A stretch of 64,000 nucleotides of DNA from Sphingomonas canadensis (GCF_026013525.1 NZ_JAPDRA010000006.1:169975-233974); one strand, 5' to 3'. Shown: positions 15,414-25,500, counted from the stretch's first letter. Translations and numbers: made by a program. The notes: generated by a model not told the origin, from the letters alone.

Positions 15414-17021
15414 ATGACCCAGAACTATGACGCAGTGATCATCGGCGGCGGGCACAACGGCCTGGTCTGCGCCTTCTACCTCGCCCGCGCGGGGATGAAG
15501 GTGCGCGTGCTGGAGCGGCGCGCGATCGTCGGCGGCGCGGCGGTGACCGAGGAGTTCCACCCCGGCTTCCGCAACTCGACCGCCAGCTACACCGTCAGCC
15601 TGCTGCGCCCCCAGGTGATCAAGGACATGCGCCTGCACGAGCGCGGCTGGAAGATCATCGAGCGGACGATCAGCAACTTCTTCCCGCACGAGGGCGGTTA
15701 CCTCAAGCTCGGCGGCGGCACCGCGCGCACCCAGGCGGAGTTCGCGCGCTTCAACCGGAAGGACGCCGAAACCTTCCCCAAATATGAAGAGGCGCTGGAG
15801 CGCGTGGCCGAGGTGCTGCGCGACATGGCGCTGAAGACCCCGCCCAACGTCGGCGGCGGGCTGCGCTCGCTGGTCGCGGCGGCGGCGCAGGGGCGGCGGC
15901 TGGCGTCGATGGATATCGAGGCGCAGCGCGACGTGATGGACCTGTTCGTCAAATCCGCGCGCAGCTTCCTGGAGCATTGGTACGAGGATCCGTACATCCA
16001 GGCGGCGTTCGGTTTCGATGCGGTGGTGGGCAATTATGCCAGCCCGGACACGCCCGGATCGGCCTATGTCCTGCTCCACCACGTCTTCGGCGAGATCAAC
16101 GGCAAGAAGGGCATGTGGGGCCATTCGGTCGGCGGCATGGGCGCGATCACGCAATATATGGCCGAGGCGTGCCGCGACATGGGCGTGGAGATCAGTCTGG
16201 AATCGCCCGTCGCCAGGGTGCTGGTGGACGGCGGCAAGGTGGCCGGCGTGAAGCTGGAAAGCGGCGAGGAGATCGCGGCCAAGGTGGTGGCCGCCAATGT
16301 CGGCCCCGCGCTGCTCTACCGCCAGCTCGTCGACCGCGCCGACCAGGGCGAGGCCTTCGCCCGGCGCATGGACGGGTACAAGGCGGGATCGGGCACCTTC
16401 CGTATGAACGTGGCGCTTTCGGAGCTGCCCGATTTCAGCGTGCTGCCCGGCAAGGAGAAGGCCGAGCATCACACCGCCGGCATCATCATCTCCCCCACGC
16501 TCGATTACATGGACAAGGCGTTCGTCGACGCGAAGGCCAAGGGCTGGTCCGACGAGCCGATCGTCGAGATGAAGCTGCCGACCAGCGTGGACGACACGCT
16601 GGCGCCGCCGGGAATGCACATCGCTTCGCTGTTCTGCCAGCAGTTCGCACCGGTGCTGCCGGACGGCCGGAGCTGGGACGACGAGCGCGAAAAGGCCGCG
16701 GACGTGATCATCGATACGGTGACGAAGCACGCGCCCAACTTCCGCAAGTCGATCCTGGGCGTGCAGATCCATTCGCCGCTGGACCTGGAGCGCAAGTTCG
16801 GGCTGATCGGCGGCGACATCATGCACGGCCATATGACGCTGGACCAGCTCTGGGCCTCGCGCCCGATCCTGGGCCACGGCGACTATCGCGGGCCGGTGAA
16901 GGGGCTCTACATGTGCGGATCGGGCACGCATCCCGGCGGCGGCGTGACCGGCGCCCCGGGCCACAACGCCGCGCACGAAATCCTGCGCGACAAGACGCTG
17001 ATGGGCAAGCTGTTCGGCTAG
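15414..17021 (+). CDS. Phytoene desaturase-like FAD oxidoreductase (PYROXD2-like)
   Basis: 535 residues from ATG 15414; the reading frame extends upstream only through the REP element. The N-terminal FAD Rossmann motif is IIGGGHNGLVCAFYLARAG with the acidic partner in VLERR, and the C-terminal FAD signature is GVTGAPGHNAAHEIL. This matches the phytoene dehydrogenase-related flavoproteins that are not carotenoid enzymes. It follows the Rieske gene in the same direction, with only a REP pair between them, and may take part in the same catabolic route. Confidence 0.85.
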   Translation: MTQNYDAVIIGGGHNGLVCAFYLARAGMKVRVLERRAIVGGAAVTEEFHPGFRNSTASYTVSLLRPQVIKDMRLHERGWKIIERTISNFFPHEGGYLKLGGGTARTQAEFARFNRKDAETFPKYEEALERVAEVLRDMALKTPPNVGGGLRSLVAAAAQGRRLASMDIEAQRDVMDLFVKSARSFLEHWYEDPYIQAAFGFDAVVGNYASPDTPGSAYVLLHHVFGEINGKKGMWGHSVGGMGAITQYMAEACRDMGVEISLESPVARVLVDGGKVAGVKLESGEEIAAKVVAANVGPALLYRQLVDRADQGEAFARRMDGYKAGSGTFRMNVALSELPDFSVLPGKEKAEHHTAGIIISPTLDYMDKAFVDAKAKGWSDEPIVEMKLPTSVDDTLAPPGMHIASLFCQQFAPVLPDGRSWDDEREKAADVIIDTVTKHAPNFRKSILGVQIHSPLDLERKFGLIGGDIMHGHMTLDQLWASRPILGHGDYRGPVKGLYMCGSGTHPGGGVTGAPGHNAAHEILRDKTLMGKLFG

Positions 17022-17342
17022 GCTGTCGCACCGCAAATCCGAGTCGCGTTCTTCGCCTGAATACCGGGACTCTTCTGTAGCGACGAGACGGCGGCGCTTG
17101 GGCGGGAGCGTTGGGCCATCCCTATTTGAATCACGCGAAGGCACGAAGACGCGAAGGGGGATTTGCCGCGATAGCGGCGCTCCATTCCAGCGCCACCGTG
17201 CGCGGGCGGTTGGAGGGGCTCCTTCGGCGCGAACCCAATTCGCATGGAATCTTAGCGCCTTCGCGCCTTTGCGTGAAACATAAACGAAACCGGGGCAGAT
17301 CAGGGCGAGCGGCTCAGGCTAAACACATCCTGCTGAAACCCG
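17022..17342. other. Gene-free stretch with a second REP-like pair
   Basis: Convergent gap between the FAD oxidoreductase and the permease. It holds TCACGCGAAGGCACGAAGAC (from 17131) and its near inverse GCGCCTTCGCGCCTTTGCGT (17255-17274), a REP-type pair. No gene is supported. Confidence 0.6.
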
Positions 17343-18653
17343 CTATGCCGGGTCCGCTGTCGATGTGCCGTGGCGGACCCAGAAATACACCGGCAAACCC
17401 AGCGCGATCAGGCCGATGCCCCACAGGCACGCCCGCGTCCCCAGCCCCCAGATCATCCACAGCACGAACACGACCGACACCAGCGAGAGCAATGTCAGCG
17501 TCCGGTCCCCCGGCAGCAGGCGGATCGCGGCGAGCGCGCTGGCGAAATAGGCCACCATGCCCGCCGCCAGGCTGATCGTCGCGACATCGGCGAAGAGCTG
17601 CGTCGCCGATCCGCCGGTATAGTTTAGCAGCAGCACGCACGTCGCCAGCGCCCCGGAAAGCAGGTGCGCGCGCGCGGGCGTGCCCTGCGCGGTCTCCCCG
17701 GCGAACCAGGCGGGGAAGACGCCGCCCTTGGCCATCGCCCAGGGCATCTCGCCCGTCACCAGCGTGAAGCCGTTGAGCGTGCCGATCGCGCTGATGGCGG
17801 CGAACAGCGCGATCACTTGCGCCGTGCCCGATCCCAGCTCGCGGCCCAGGAACTCGGCCAGCGGCGCGGGCGACGCGCCGGTGACCTGCCACGGCATCAG
17901 CAGCCCCACCGCCGCCGCGATCGCCAGATAGATCACCCCCGTCGCCATCGTGCCGAGCAGCGTGGTGCGCGGCACGACATGCCCGGCGTCCTCCACCTTG
18001 TCGGCGGGAACGGTGGCGCTCTCCAGCCCCAGGAAGCCCCAGAAGACCAGCGCCGCCGCCGCCGCGATCCCGCCCGCGCTGACCGGAACCGCGGCCATCG
18101 GCTGCACCGCCGCCGTGCCGTCGCGCAGCAATATCCACGCGCCGAGCAGCACAACCCCCGCCAGCGGGATCAGCTTCAACACCGAGGTGACGAGCTGCAC
18201 CATGCCCGCCAGCCCCACGCCGCGGATGTTGACCAGGATCAGCGACCAACTGATCGCCAGCGCGGTGGCAGCGGCGGGCAGCGGCGCCTGAAGCGCGGGA
18301 AAGGCCAGGCTGAGCGCGCTTACCGCCGCCACCGCCACCGCGGCGTTGCCCGACCAGAGCATCACCCAATAGCTCCACGCCACCGCGAAACCCGCCACCG
18401 GCCCGAAGGCGGCGTTGACGAAGGCATAGGGCCCGCCGGCGAGCGGCAGCCGGGCGCTCAGCCGGGCGAAGACGAAGGCCAGGCACATCGCGCCCGCGAT
18501 GGTGACGATCCAGCCCAGCAGCGCATTGGGACCCAGCGGCGCCAGGTTGGCGGGGAGAAGATAGACCCCCGATCCGATCAGGTTGCCGACGACGAGCGCA
18601 AGGCAGGTCCAGAAGCCGAGCTCGCGCTTGTCGCTCAAATTCCGGCTCCCCAC
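17343..18653 (-). CDS. APC-family amino acid or amine permease
   Basis: 436 residues, about 12 membrane segments. The N-terminal consensus GNLIGSGVYLLP is that of APC transporters (the GxG substrate-binding loop of TM1) and the overall pattern resembles AdiC/YjeH-type exchangers. It ends with a short cytosolic tail. It lies between the Rieske/FAD genes and a TonB receptor, so it could import the compound that the receptor brings through the outer membrane. The substrate is not readable. Confidence 0.9.
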   Translation of the reverse strand: MGSRNLSDKRELGFWTCLALVVGNLIGSGVYLLPANLAPLGPNALLGWIVTIAGAMCLAFVFARLSARLPLAGGPYAFVNAAFGPVAGFAVAWSYWVMLWSGNAAVAVAAVSALSLAFPALQAPLPAAATALAISWSLILVNIRGVGLAGMVQLVTSVLKLIPLAGVVLLGAWILLRDGTAAVQPMAAVPVSAGGIAAAAALVFWGFLGLESATVPADKVEDAGHVVPRTTLLGTMATGVIYLAIAAAVGLLMPWQVTGASPAPLAEFLGRELGSGTAQVIALFAAISAIGTLNGFTLVTGEMPWAMAKGGVFPAWFAGETAQGTPARAHLLSGALATCVLLLNYTGGSATQLFADVATISLAAGMVAYFASALAAIRLLPGDRTLTLLSLVSVVFVLWMIWGLGTRACLWGIGLIALGLPVYFWVRHGTSTADPA

Positions 18654-18658
18654 CCCTC

Positions 18659-18687
18659 GTCCGCGCAGAGACTGGACCTGCGCGGAC
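18659..18687 (-). terminator. Hairpin after the TonB receptor gene
   Basis: GTCCGCGCAG (18659-18668) and CTGCGCGGAC (18678-18687) form a perfect 10-bp stem 15 bases beyond the receptor stop. No T run follows on the minus strand, so termination may be partial, allowing read-through into the permease gene. Confidence 0.5.
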
Positions 18688-18702
18688 GCGAGGTAAAGCC
18701 CG

Positions 18703-21057
18703 TCAGAACTTGCGCCCGATCTTCACGCCGATCGTCCGCGGCTGGACGGGATAGCTGTACAGCGTGCCGCCGCAGGTGCCGACGCCGCACTGGGCGGTGC
18801 GGAAGGTGCCGCCGACCACGTCGAAGGCGTTGCGCACGTACAGATCGAGCGAGAAGCCCGCCAGTTCGCCACCGGTCGAGAAATCGACGGTGCCATAGCC
18901 ATCCTGCTTGCCGAAGGCGGCACGCGCCGCGGTACGCAGATCGAACAGCACCGAGGTCTGGTAGACCGCGGCGGCCTGGAAATAGGCCTTGCCGTCGCCG
19001 CCGGCGATCGGGAATTCATAGCGAAGCTGGGCATTGCCCTTGAACTCGGGCGTGATCGGCAGCCGCGCGCCCTTCGGCGCGAGCTCGACGTTACCGGCCG
19101 GAATCGAGCAATCCGCCGTGCCCGATATCCGGCAATAGGGCGACGCAAGCTTGGCATCGTTATACGAGCCCGAGACCGAGGCGGTGAGGCCGCCCCAGCG
19201 CCCGGCAAGCTCCGCCTCGATACCGCGCACGCGCGCATTGCCGGCGTTCTGGATCTCGGTCAGGCCGTTGGCGCCGAGATAGGAGAACTGCATGTCGGTC
19301 CAGTCGAGCTGGTAGATCGCGCCGTTGAAGCGGACCGGGCCGAAGCTGGTCTTCCAGCCCGCTTCGTAATTGTCGACATAGTCCGGACCGAACGGCTCGA
19401 GCGTGCCGCGCCGGTTGATGCCGCCGGGGCGGAAGCCGCGCGACATGGTGGCGTAGAACATCACATCGTCCACCGGGCGCCAGGTGAGGTTCACCTTGTG
19501 GATGAAGCCCCAGTCCTTCGACTGCTTGTCGAGGTTGGTGCAGGGGCTGCCCGCCACCACCGCCGCGGCGAAGCAGGCCGCCTCGCCCGTGCCGCTGGAG
19601 AAGCCGGCGCCGTAGCCGAAGAAGCCGACCAGCGTGTTGTCGTATTTGAAGATGCGCGTGCCCAGCGTCGCGCTCACCTTCGGCGAGATATCGACGGTGA
19701 GGTCGCCGAACACCGCATAGTCGCGGTCGACGCGATATTGCTTGGTGAGCCAGATCGTGTCGTTCCAGCCCGGCACCTCATAGGCATCGGCAAAGCCGGG
19801 AATGACATAGACCTGCTGGATGTTGTGCGTCTGGCGCTGGTAGAAGCCGCCGAAGATCAGGCGCGCCGGCCCGCTTTCCCAGTTGAAGCGCAGCTCGTGG
19901 CTCTGCTTGGTGAAGGCGTCGCGGCCGTAGAAAGTCTGGTTCGAGAGCGGATCGCCGTTGTTATCGACATAATAGGCGCCGTACCCGAACAGCGCGTCAT
20001 AATAATAGGCGTAATCCGAATAATCGTTGGCGCTCGTCACCAGACGATCGAGGTAGGTTCCGGCATAGGTTACGTCGAAGCTTCCGATCTTGCCCTCGAT
20101 CGTCAGCGCGGCCTGATACCATTTGTCCTTCGAATATTCGGGATTGTACTGCTGGACCTTGTAAGCGCCGAGACCCAGCTCATAGCCGAAATAGCCCTGG
20201 GTCTTCTGGATCTGGCCCATCACCTGCGGGGTGATCGTCCAATTATCGTCCAGGTCGAGCTTCAGCGCCGCGCGGCCGCCGTAGACGGTGACGTCGTTAT
20301 AATCATCCTCAACCAGCGCCGCGTTGGTCACCGTGTTGGTGCCAGGGATGTCGCCGCCGGGCGAAAGCGTGGGGAACACGCGCGTGCCCGGGATATTGTC
20401 GATATAGCCGCCCTTCTTGTCGTACCAGCCGACAACGCGCAACGCGGCGCTGGAGCTGATCGGCAGGTTCACGAAGCCCTCGCCGACATAGCCCATCTCG
20501 CCATGGGCGACCCAGTTCACCTCGCCCTTCACCTCGCCATAGAAGCCGCTGGTATCGGGCTTGTTGGTGATGATGCGCACGGTGCCGGCCTGCGAGCTGG
20601 CGCCGTACAGCGTGCCCTGCGGACCCGCCAGCGCCTCGATCCGCGCCACGTCATAGACATGGAGATCGAGCGCGCCCTGGATCGTGGTGATCGGCGCCTC
20701 GTCCAGATAGGTGCCGACGCTGGGCAACTGGCCCGAGTGGTTGATCGTCTCGCCCGAGGCGATGCCGCGGAAATAGACCACCGAGGCGCCCGGACCCGCC
20801 GTCTGATACGACAGCGAGGGCAGGTAGCGGGCATAGTCGTCGAAATCCGAGACCTCTAGCTGGTCGAGCTTCTCGGCGCCGATCGCGGTGATCGAGAGCG
20901 GAACGTCCTGAAGGTTCTCCTCGCGCTTCTGCGCGGTGACGACGATCTCGTCGTTATAGCCGCTGTTGTCCTGCGCCCAGGCCGGCGCGGCGGACATCGC
21001 AGTCGACGTCAGCAGCCCCGCGATCCAAAGCGACTTCGAAAAACCCCCTGCGTTCAT
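18703..21057 (-). CDS. TonB-dependent outer-membrane receptor
   Basis: 784 residues with a signal peptide ending near PAWAQ (residue 28). The TonB-box region and plug begin at NDEIVVTAQKREENLQDVPL, the motif typical of sphingomonad receptors, followed by the plug; the barrel ends with GVKIGRKF, an aromatic C-terminus as needed for outer-membrane insertion. It belongs to the large group of receptors for nutrients other than iron. A palindrome core like that before the Rieske gene lies about 90 bases upstream, and the permease gene follows, so uptake of the Rieske substrate is plausible. Confidence 0.93.
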   Translation of the reverse strand: MNAGGFSKSLWIAGLLTSTAMSAAPAWAQDNSGYNDEIVVTAQKREENLQDVPLSITAIGAEKLDQLEVSDFDDYARYLPSLSYQTAGPGASVVYFRGIASGETINHSGQLPSVGTYLDEAPITTIQGALDLHVYDVARIEALAGPQGTLYGASSQAGTVRIITNKPDTSGFYGEVKGEVNWVAHGEMGYVGEGFVNLPISSSAALRVVGWYDKKGGYIDNIPGTRVFPTLSPGGDIPGTNTVTNAALVEDDYNDVTVYGGRAALKLDLDDNWTITPQVMGQIQKTQGYFGYELGLGAYKVQQYNPEYSKDKWYQAALTIEGKIGSFDVTYAGTYLDRLVTSANDYSDYAYYYDALFGYGAYYVDNNGDPLSNQTFYGRDAFTKQSHELRFNWESGPARLIFGGFYQRQTHNIQQVYVIPGFADAYEVPGWNDTIWLTKQYRVDRDYAVFGDLTVDISPKVSATLGTRIFKYDNTLVGFFGYGAGFSSGTGEAACFAAAVVAGSPCTNLDKQSKDWGFIHKVNLTWRPVDDVMFYATMSRGFRPGGINRRGTLEPFGPDYVDNYEAGWKTSFGPVRFNGAIYQLDWTDMQFSYLGANGLTEIQNAGNARVRGIEAELAGRWGGLTASVSGSYNDAKLASPYCRISGTADCSIPAGNVELAPKGARLPITPEFKGNAQLRYEFPIAGGDGKAYFQAAAVYQTSVLFDLRTAARAAFGKQDGYGTVDFSTGGELAGFSLDLYVRNAFDVVGGTFRTAQCGVGTCGGTLYSYPVQPRTIGVKIGRKF

Positions 21058-21138
21058 GGCCGGCCTCCCTGGCTATGTGACGAGGCTGTTACGCGGCCAT
21101 AGCGGTGTCAAGCGGTTTCCTGTGCGCTGCACAATGCT

Positions 21139-21156
21139 ACTGTACGATCGTGCAAC
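21139..21156. promoter_or_regulatory. Possible second site for the TetR-type regulator
   Basis: ACGATCGT at 21144-21151, with right flank GCAAC, matches the core and part of the arm of the perfect palindrome at 14031-14048 (GTTAT-ACGATCGT-ATAAC). It lies 82-99 bases upstream of the TonB receptor ATG. The left arm is degenerate. Confidence 0.4.
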
Positions 21157-21164
21157 GGCTGTTG

Positions 21165-22964
21165 CTAAGGCGCATCAGGGAGGGTGGCGAGCACCGGGGC
21201 CAGGACGGCTTCCAGCGGGCCGAGCCAGGGCGCGTAGTTGCGCCATTGATCCGTGGCGTCGGTGTAGATCGGCTGGCGCACCTGCTCCGCGCTGGGGGTG
21301 CGCACCGCGCGCTCGGTACGGTGGAAGGCCAGGCAGGCGGGGTCGAACGCCAGCCCGAGATAATCGAGCAGCCGCCGCACCTCGCCCTCCAGATCGGCGA
21401 CCAGCGCCTCATAGCGGACGCGGTGGACACGGCCGGGCAGCGCGGCATCGATCACATCCATCATGCCCACATAGTCGCAATAATAGCGGCCCAGCTCGAC
21501 CAGGTCGTAGCTGAACGCCTGACCGCGCGCGAAATGCTGTTTGAAGCAGGAGAAGCAACATCCCATCGGATGCCGCCGGACGTCCACGATGCGCGCGTTA
21601 GGCAGGATCAGGTGGATCAGCCCGGCATGCGCGAAATTGTTGGGCAGCTTGTCGATGAAATAGGGGCGATCGGTCTTGCGCTGGATACGGGTGAGGTCGA
21701 GATATTCCTGGCCCAGCGCGCGCAGTTCCGCCGCGTCCAGCCCGGCCAGCACCTCGGGATAGCGCGTCTCCTCGCCGCGCCGCTTTCGCCCGCCCAGCTT
21801 GCGCGCGATCGCGGGGAGGTCGGGCAGCTCCATCGTCCCTTCCACCAGCGGATGGCTGGACAGTATCTGTTCGACCAGCGTGGAACCTGAACGCTGGAGC
21901 CCGACGATGAAGATCGGATCGGGCGCCGGGTTGCCGCCCCCCGTCCGCGCCGCGAAGAACTCCGGCGTGAACAGCGTGCGGGCGCGGGCGAGCTGGTCGC
22001 TCAGCTCCGCCGGGTCGTAACTGAGCTGGGCGCGGCGCAGCCGGTTGCCCTCGGCATAATGGGCGAAGGAGCTTTCGTAGCGGCCCGCGTCCTCCAGCGC
22101 CTTGCCCAGCGCGAATTCGAAGTGGAAGCGATCATCGGGCGTCAGGTCCGCGCGGGCGAGTTGCGCCTCCATCGCTGCGATGTCGGCATCCGCGAAGCGA
22201 AAGGTCTTGAGGTTGGCCAGGCTCCAGAAGCTCTCGCCGAGCGAAGGAAGCTGGGCGATGCTGGTGCGATAGGCCTCGATGCTCTCCGGCACCTTGCCCA
22301 CGGTCTTGAGCGCATGGCCCAGGCTCATCCACACTTTGGGCTGGTTGGGCAGTTCCGACAGCACCGCACGATAGAGCGCGATCGCGCCGTCATAGTCGCC
22401 GATGCGGACGAGCAGCGCCGCCTTCAGGTTGCGGTAGGCCGGATTGGCGGGGTCCTCCTCCAACAGCAGGGCGACATGCGCCAGCGCCTCCTCCGACCGC
22501 GCCTGACGGTGAAGCACCACCGCCAGATTGTGGCGCGCCGGCGTGAACCCCGGCGCAAGCTCCAGCGCGCGGACGAGCAGGTTCTCCGCATCGCCATAGC
22601 GGCCCAGCCGCGTCGCCAGCTCGGCCAGCATGCGGATCGCGGCGACATCGGTGGGATGCGCCTTCAACCGCTCGCGCAGCAACGGCTCGGCCGCGGAAAG
22701 CGCGTCGCGGCGCAGCGCGTCGGCAGCCTCGATCAACTGGGGATCGCGCACCGATTCCCTCACCGCGCTGAGATGCGCCCGCCCGCCCGCATCGGGATCG
22801 CCCGCCGCATGCCAGGCATCGCCGATCGCGCGCCAGGCCGCAGGCGACGGTGCCAGCGCTTCGGCCCGGCGGAGCGGCGGATGCGCGCCCGCGGTATCCC
22901 CGGCCGCGATGCGCGCGCGGGCATCCTGCAGCAGCGACCGGAACTGATCGGCTCCCTGCGCCAT
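21165..22964 (-). CDS. TPR-sulfotransferase protein
   Basis: 599 residues. Residues 1-300 are a row of TPR-like helix pairs (for example the AIRMLAELATRLGRYGDAEN unit). Residues about 345-590 are a sulfotransferase domain: the PAPS 5'-phosphosulfate loop is FIVGLQRSGSTLVEQ, and the 3'-phosphate region follows later (RIVDVRRHPMGCCFSCFKQH). This TPR plus Sulfotransfer_3 architecture is widespread in Alphaproteobacteria, with unknown acceptors. The start codon directly follows the CinA-like gene stop, so the two form an operon. Confidence 0.9.
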   Translation of the reverse strand: MAQGADQFRSLLQDARARIAAGDTAGAHPPLRRAEALAPSPAAWRAIGDAWHAAGDPDAGGRAHLSAVRESVRDPQLIEAADALRRDALSAAEPLLRERLKAHPTDVAAIRMLAELATRLGRYGDAENLLVRALELAPGFTPARHNLAVVLHRQARSEEALAHVALLLEEDPANPAYRNLKAALLVRIGDYDGAIALYRAVLSELPNQPKVWMSLGHALKTVGKVPESIEAYRTSIAQLPSLGESFWSLANLKTFRFADADIAAMEAQLARADLTPDDRFHFEFALGKALEDAGRYESSFAHYAEGNRLRRAQLSYDPAELSDQLARARTLFTPEFFAARTGGGNPAPDPIFIVGLQRSGSTLVEQILSSHPLVEGTMELPDLPAIARKLGGRKRRGEETRYPEVLAGLDAAELRALGQEYLDLTRIQRKTDRPYFIDKLPNNFAHAGLIHLILPNARIVDVRRHPMGCCFSCFKQHFARGQAFSYDLVELGRYYCDYVGMMDVIDAALPGRVHRVRYEALVADLEGEVRRLLDYLGLAFDPACLAFHRTERAVRTPSAEQVRQPIYTDATDQWRNYAPWLGPLEAVLAPVLATLPDAP

Positions 22965-23723
22965 TCAGATCCCGCCCTCGACCGCTTCGAAGCCTGCCGA
23001 GGCCAGCCCGGCCGCGACCGCATCGCCGCAGGCGTCGACCACCGCCTGCGATGTCGCGCGGATCACGAAATTGGCGCCGGTGCGGCCCTCGCGGAACAGC
23101 GGATAGCTGCCGATCGCCACGCCCTCGTGCGAACGTTCCGCCTCGCGCAGCAGGTCCGCGACCTCGCTCTCGGCCACCCAGCAGCCGATCGTACGCGACA
23201 GCAGCGGCAACCCGCCCTCCAGCGTTCCGGTGAGCGCGTCGAGCATGCCCGCGGCGATATGCGGCACGCCGGCCAGGATGAAGAGGTTGCCGATGCGGAT
23301 GCCCGGCGCCCCGGACATGCGGTTCGGGATCAGCTCGGCGCCCTCGGGCACGCGCGCCATGCGCAGCCGCGCATCGGTCACCTCCTGCCCGCGCTTGCCG
23401 TAATAGGCCTCCAGCGTGGCGCGCGCCTGGGGGTGGATCACCACGGGCACGCCCAGCGCCGCGGCGATCGCGTCCACCGTGATGTCGTCGTGCGTCGGGC
23501 CGATGCCGCCGGTGGTGAAGCAATAATCGTTGCGCGCGCGCAGCGCGTTCACCGCCTCCACGATCGCCTCCTCGCGATCGGCGACCACGCGCACCTCGGC
23601 CAGCCGGATACCCTGGGCGTTGAGCCACACGGCGACCTGGCCGATGTTGCGGTCCGCCGTCCGGCCCGAAAGTATCTCGTCGCCGATGATCACCAGCGCC
23701 GCAGTCCACACACGTTCTGACAT
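22965..23723 (-). CDS. CinA N-terminal-like molybdopterin-binding domain protein
   Basis: 252 residues. The MoCF-biosynthesis fold is marked by IIGDEILSGRTADRN at the N-terminus and TTGGIGPTHDDITV further on, as in the N-terminal domain of CinA. The C-terminal amidase domain of full-length CinA is absent, a common free-standing form in Alphaproteobacteria; free forms have been linked to ADP-ribose or FAD pyrophosphatase activity. It heads an operon with the TPR-sulfotransferase and is divergent from map. Confidence 0.9.
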   Translation of the reverse strand: MSERVWTAALVIIGDEILSGRTADRNIGQVAVWLNAQGIRLAEVRVVADREEAIVEAVNALRARNDYCFTTGGIGPTHDDITVDAIAAALGVPVVIHPQARATLEAYYGKRGQEVTDARLRMARVPEGAELIPNRMSGAPGIRIGNLFILAGVPHIAAGMLDALTGTLEGGLPLLSRTIGCWVAESEVADLLREAERSHEGVAIGSYPLFREGRTGANFVIRATSQAVVDACGDAVAAGLASAGFEAVEGGI

Positions 23724-23786
23724 GCCGCCCGCATAGCCCAGCCTTCCGCCCTCGCAAAGCGGCCCGGCTTGGCCTATATCGCGGCC

Positions 23787-24617
23787 ATGACCGAATATGT
23801 TGCCGTAACCGCCGACACTCCCCTCGCCCGCACCGGCGCGATCAAGCTGCATGGGCCGGACGGGTTCGCCGGCATGCGCCGCGCCGGCCGGCTGGCGGCG
23901 GAGATACTGGACGCGCTGGTGCCGCATGTCGTGTCCGGCGTCACCACCGCCGAGCTGGACGATATCGTGCGCGAGATGACGCTGGCGGGCGGCGGCGTAC
24001 CCGCCACGCTGGGCTATCGCGGCTATACCCATTCGTGCTGCATCTCGATCAACCATGTCGTGTGCCACGGCATCCCATCGGAACGGACGCTGAAGGACGG
24101 CGACATCGTCAACATCGACGTGACGCCGATGGTCGACGGCTGGCACGGCGACACAAGCCGCATGTATCTGGTCGGCGATGTGGCGCTGAAGGCCAAGCGG
24201 CTGGTGGACGTCACCTATGAATCGCTGATGCTGGGGATCGCCCAGGCCAGGCCCGGCAACTATCTGGGCGATATCAGCCACGCGATCCAGACCCATGCGG
24301 AGAAGCACCGCTTCGGCGTGGTGCGTGATTTCTGCGGCCATGGGCTGGGCCAGGTATTCCACGACGCGCCGGAGGTGGTGCATGTCGGCCGCCCCAAAAC
24401 CGGCCCGATGCTGAAACCCGGCATGTTCTTCACGATCGAGCCGATGATCAACATCGGCCGCCCCGACGTGAAGCTGCTGGACGATGGCTGGACCGCGGTG
24501 ACGCGCGATCGTTCGCTGTCGGCGCAGTTCGAACATTCGATCGGAATCACCGAGGACGGCTGCGAGATATTCACGACCAGCCCCAAGGGGCTTGACCGGC
24601 CGCCCTACGCCGCCTGA
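23787..24617 (+). CDS. map: Methionine aminopeptidase, type I
   Basis: 276 residues from ATG 23787. All metal ligands are visible: Asp in NIDVTP, Asp in WHGDTSRM, His in CGHGLGQVFHD, Glu in TIEPMIN and Glu in QFEHSIG, plus the substrate His in INHVVCHG. It removes the N-terminal methionine of nascent proteins. A short N-terminal extension of about 25 residues precedes the catalytic fold, as in other sphingomonads. Confidence 0.96.
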   Translation: MTEYVAVTADTPLARTGAIKLHGPDGFAGMRRAGRLAAEILDALVPHVVSGVTTAELDDIVREMTLAGGGVPATLGYRGYTHSCCISINHVVCHGIPSERTLKDGDIVNIDVTPMVDGWHGDTSRMYLVGDVALKAKRLVDVTYESLMLGIAQARPGNYLGDISHAIQTHAEKHRFGVVRDFCGHGLGQVFHDAPEVVHVGRPKTGPMLKPGMFFTIEPMINIGRPDVKLLDDGWTAVTRDRSLSAQFEHSIGITEDGCEIFTTSPKGLDRPPYAA

Positions 24618-24847
24618 CCGGGCGGCGGGGCGCCCTCGCGCCAATAGCGCAGCATCGCCTCCGCCTCGTCCGCGCTGATCCGGCCCGCCGCGCTTTCGAT
24701 CCACAGCCCGCCGCGCTGGCAGGGCGGCAGCGACAGCAGCCCGTGCGCCATGATCACCAGCGTGCCGCGCGCGACCACCAGCTCGCGCGGCGGCGCGCCG
24801 TCGGCTCCGGCATCCTCCAGCCTTCTGATTTCGGCGGGCAGGTTCAT
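24605..24847 (-). CDS. Small conserved-looking hypothetical protein
   Basis: 80 residues from ATG 24847 (an ATG at 24877 would add 10). It overlaps the end of map by 13 bases in convergent orientation. The sequence has a short beta-rich middle (ELVVARGTLVIMAHGLLSLP) and an acidic helix (ISADEAEAMLRYWREG). No family is recognised. Codon use is like that of the chromosome, which supports a real gene. Confidence 0.55.
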   Translation of the reverse strand: MNLPAEIRRLEDAGADGAPPRELVVARGTLVIMAHGLLSLPPCQRGGLWIESAAGRISADEAEAMLRYWREGAPPPGQAA

Positions 24848-25005
24848 GGGCGGCAGTTTTCCGGAAAAGATCATCACGTGTCCGCAACGCTAACGCCCGC
24901 GGCGCGGCCCGGTTCCCTGCATGATTTCGCAGGCATCGAGGTTTCCGGCGGGTTTCCGCCCTGCCCCCGGAGCGGGCATCGCCAGCGCGTCTGCCCAATT
25001 ACTAG

Positions 25006-25461
<456 letters not shown>

Positions 25462-25479
25462 ACCGTGGTTTGACGCGGC

Positions 25480-25500
25480 GCAGCATTCTGTGGATGCTGC
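25480..25500 (+). promoter_or_regulatory. Hairpin between glnB and glnA
   Basis: GCAGCAT (25480-25486) and ATGCTGC (25494-25500) form a 7-bp stem, followed 12 bases later by ATAATTTTGTT. It may be a partial terminator or processing site adjusting the glnB to glnA ratio. Confidence 0.5.

Noticed and set aside
14066..17021. Carotenoid desaturase pathway
   Set aside because: The FAD oxidoreductase resembles phytoene desaturases, but no crt genes are nearby and the neighbours are a Rieske oxygenase and a BetI-like regulator.
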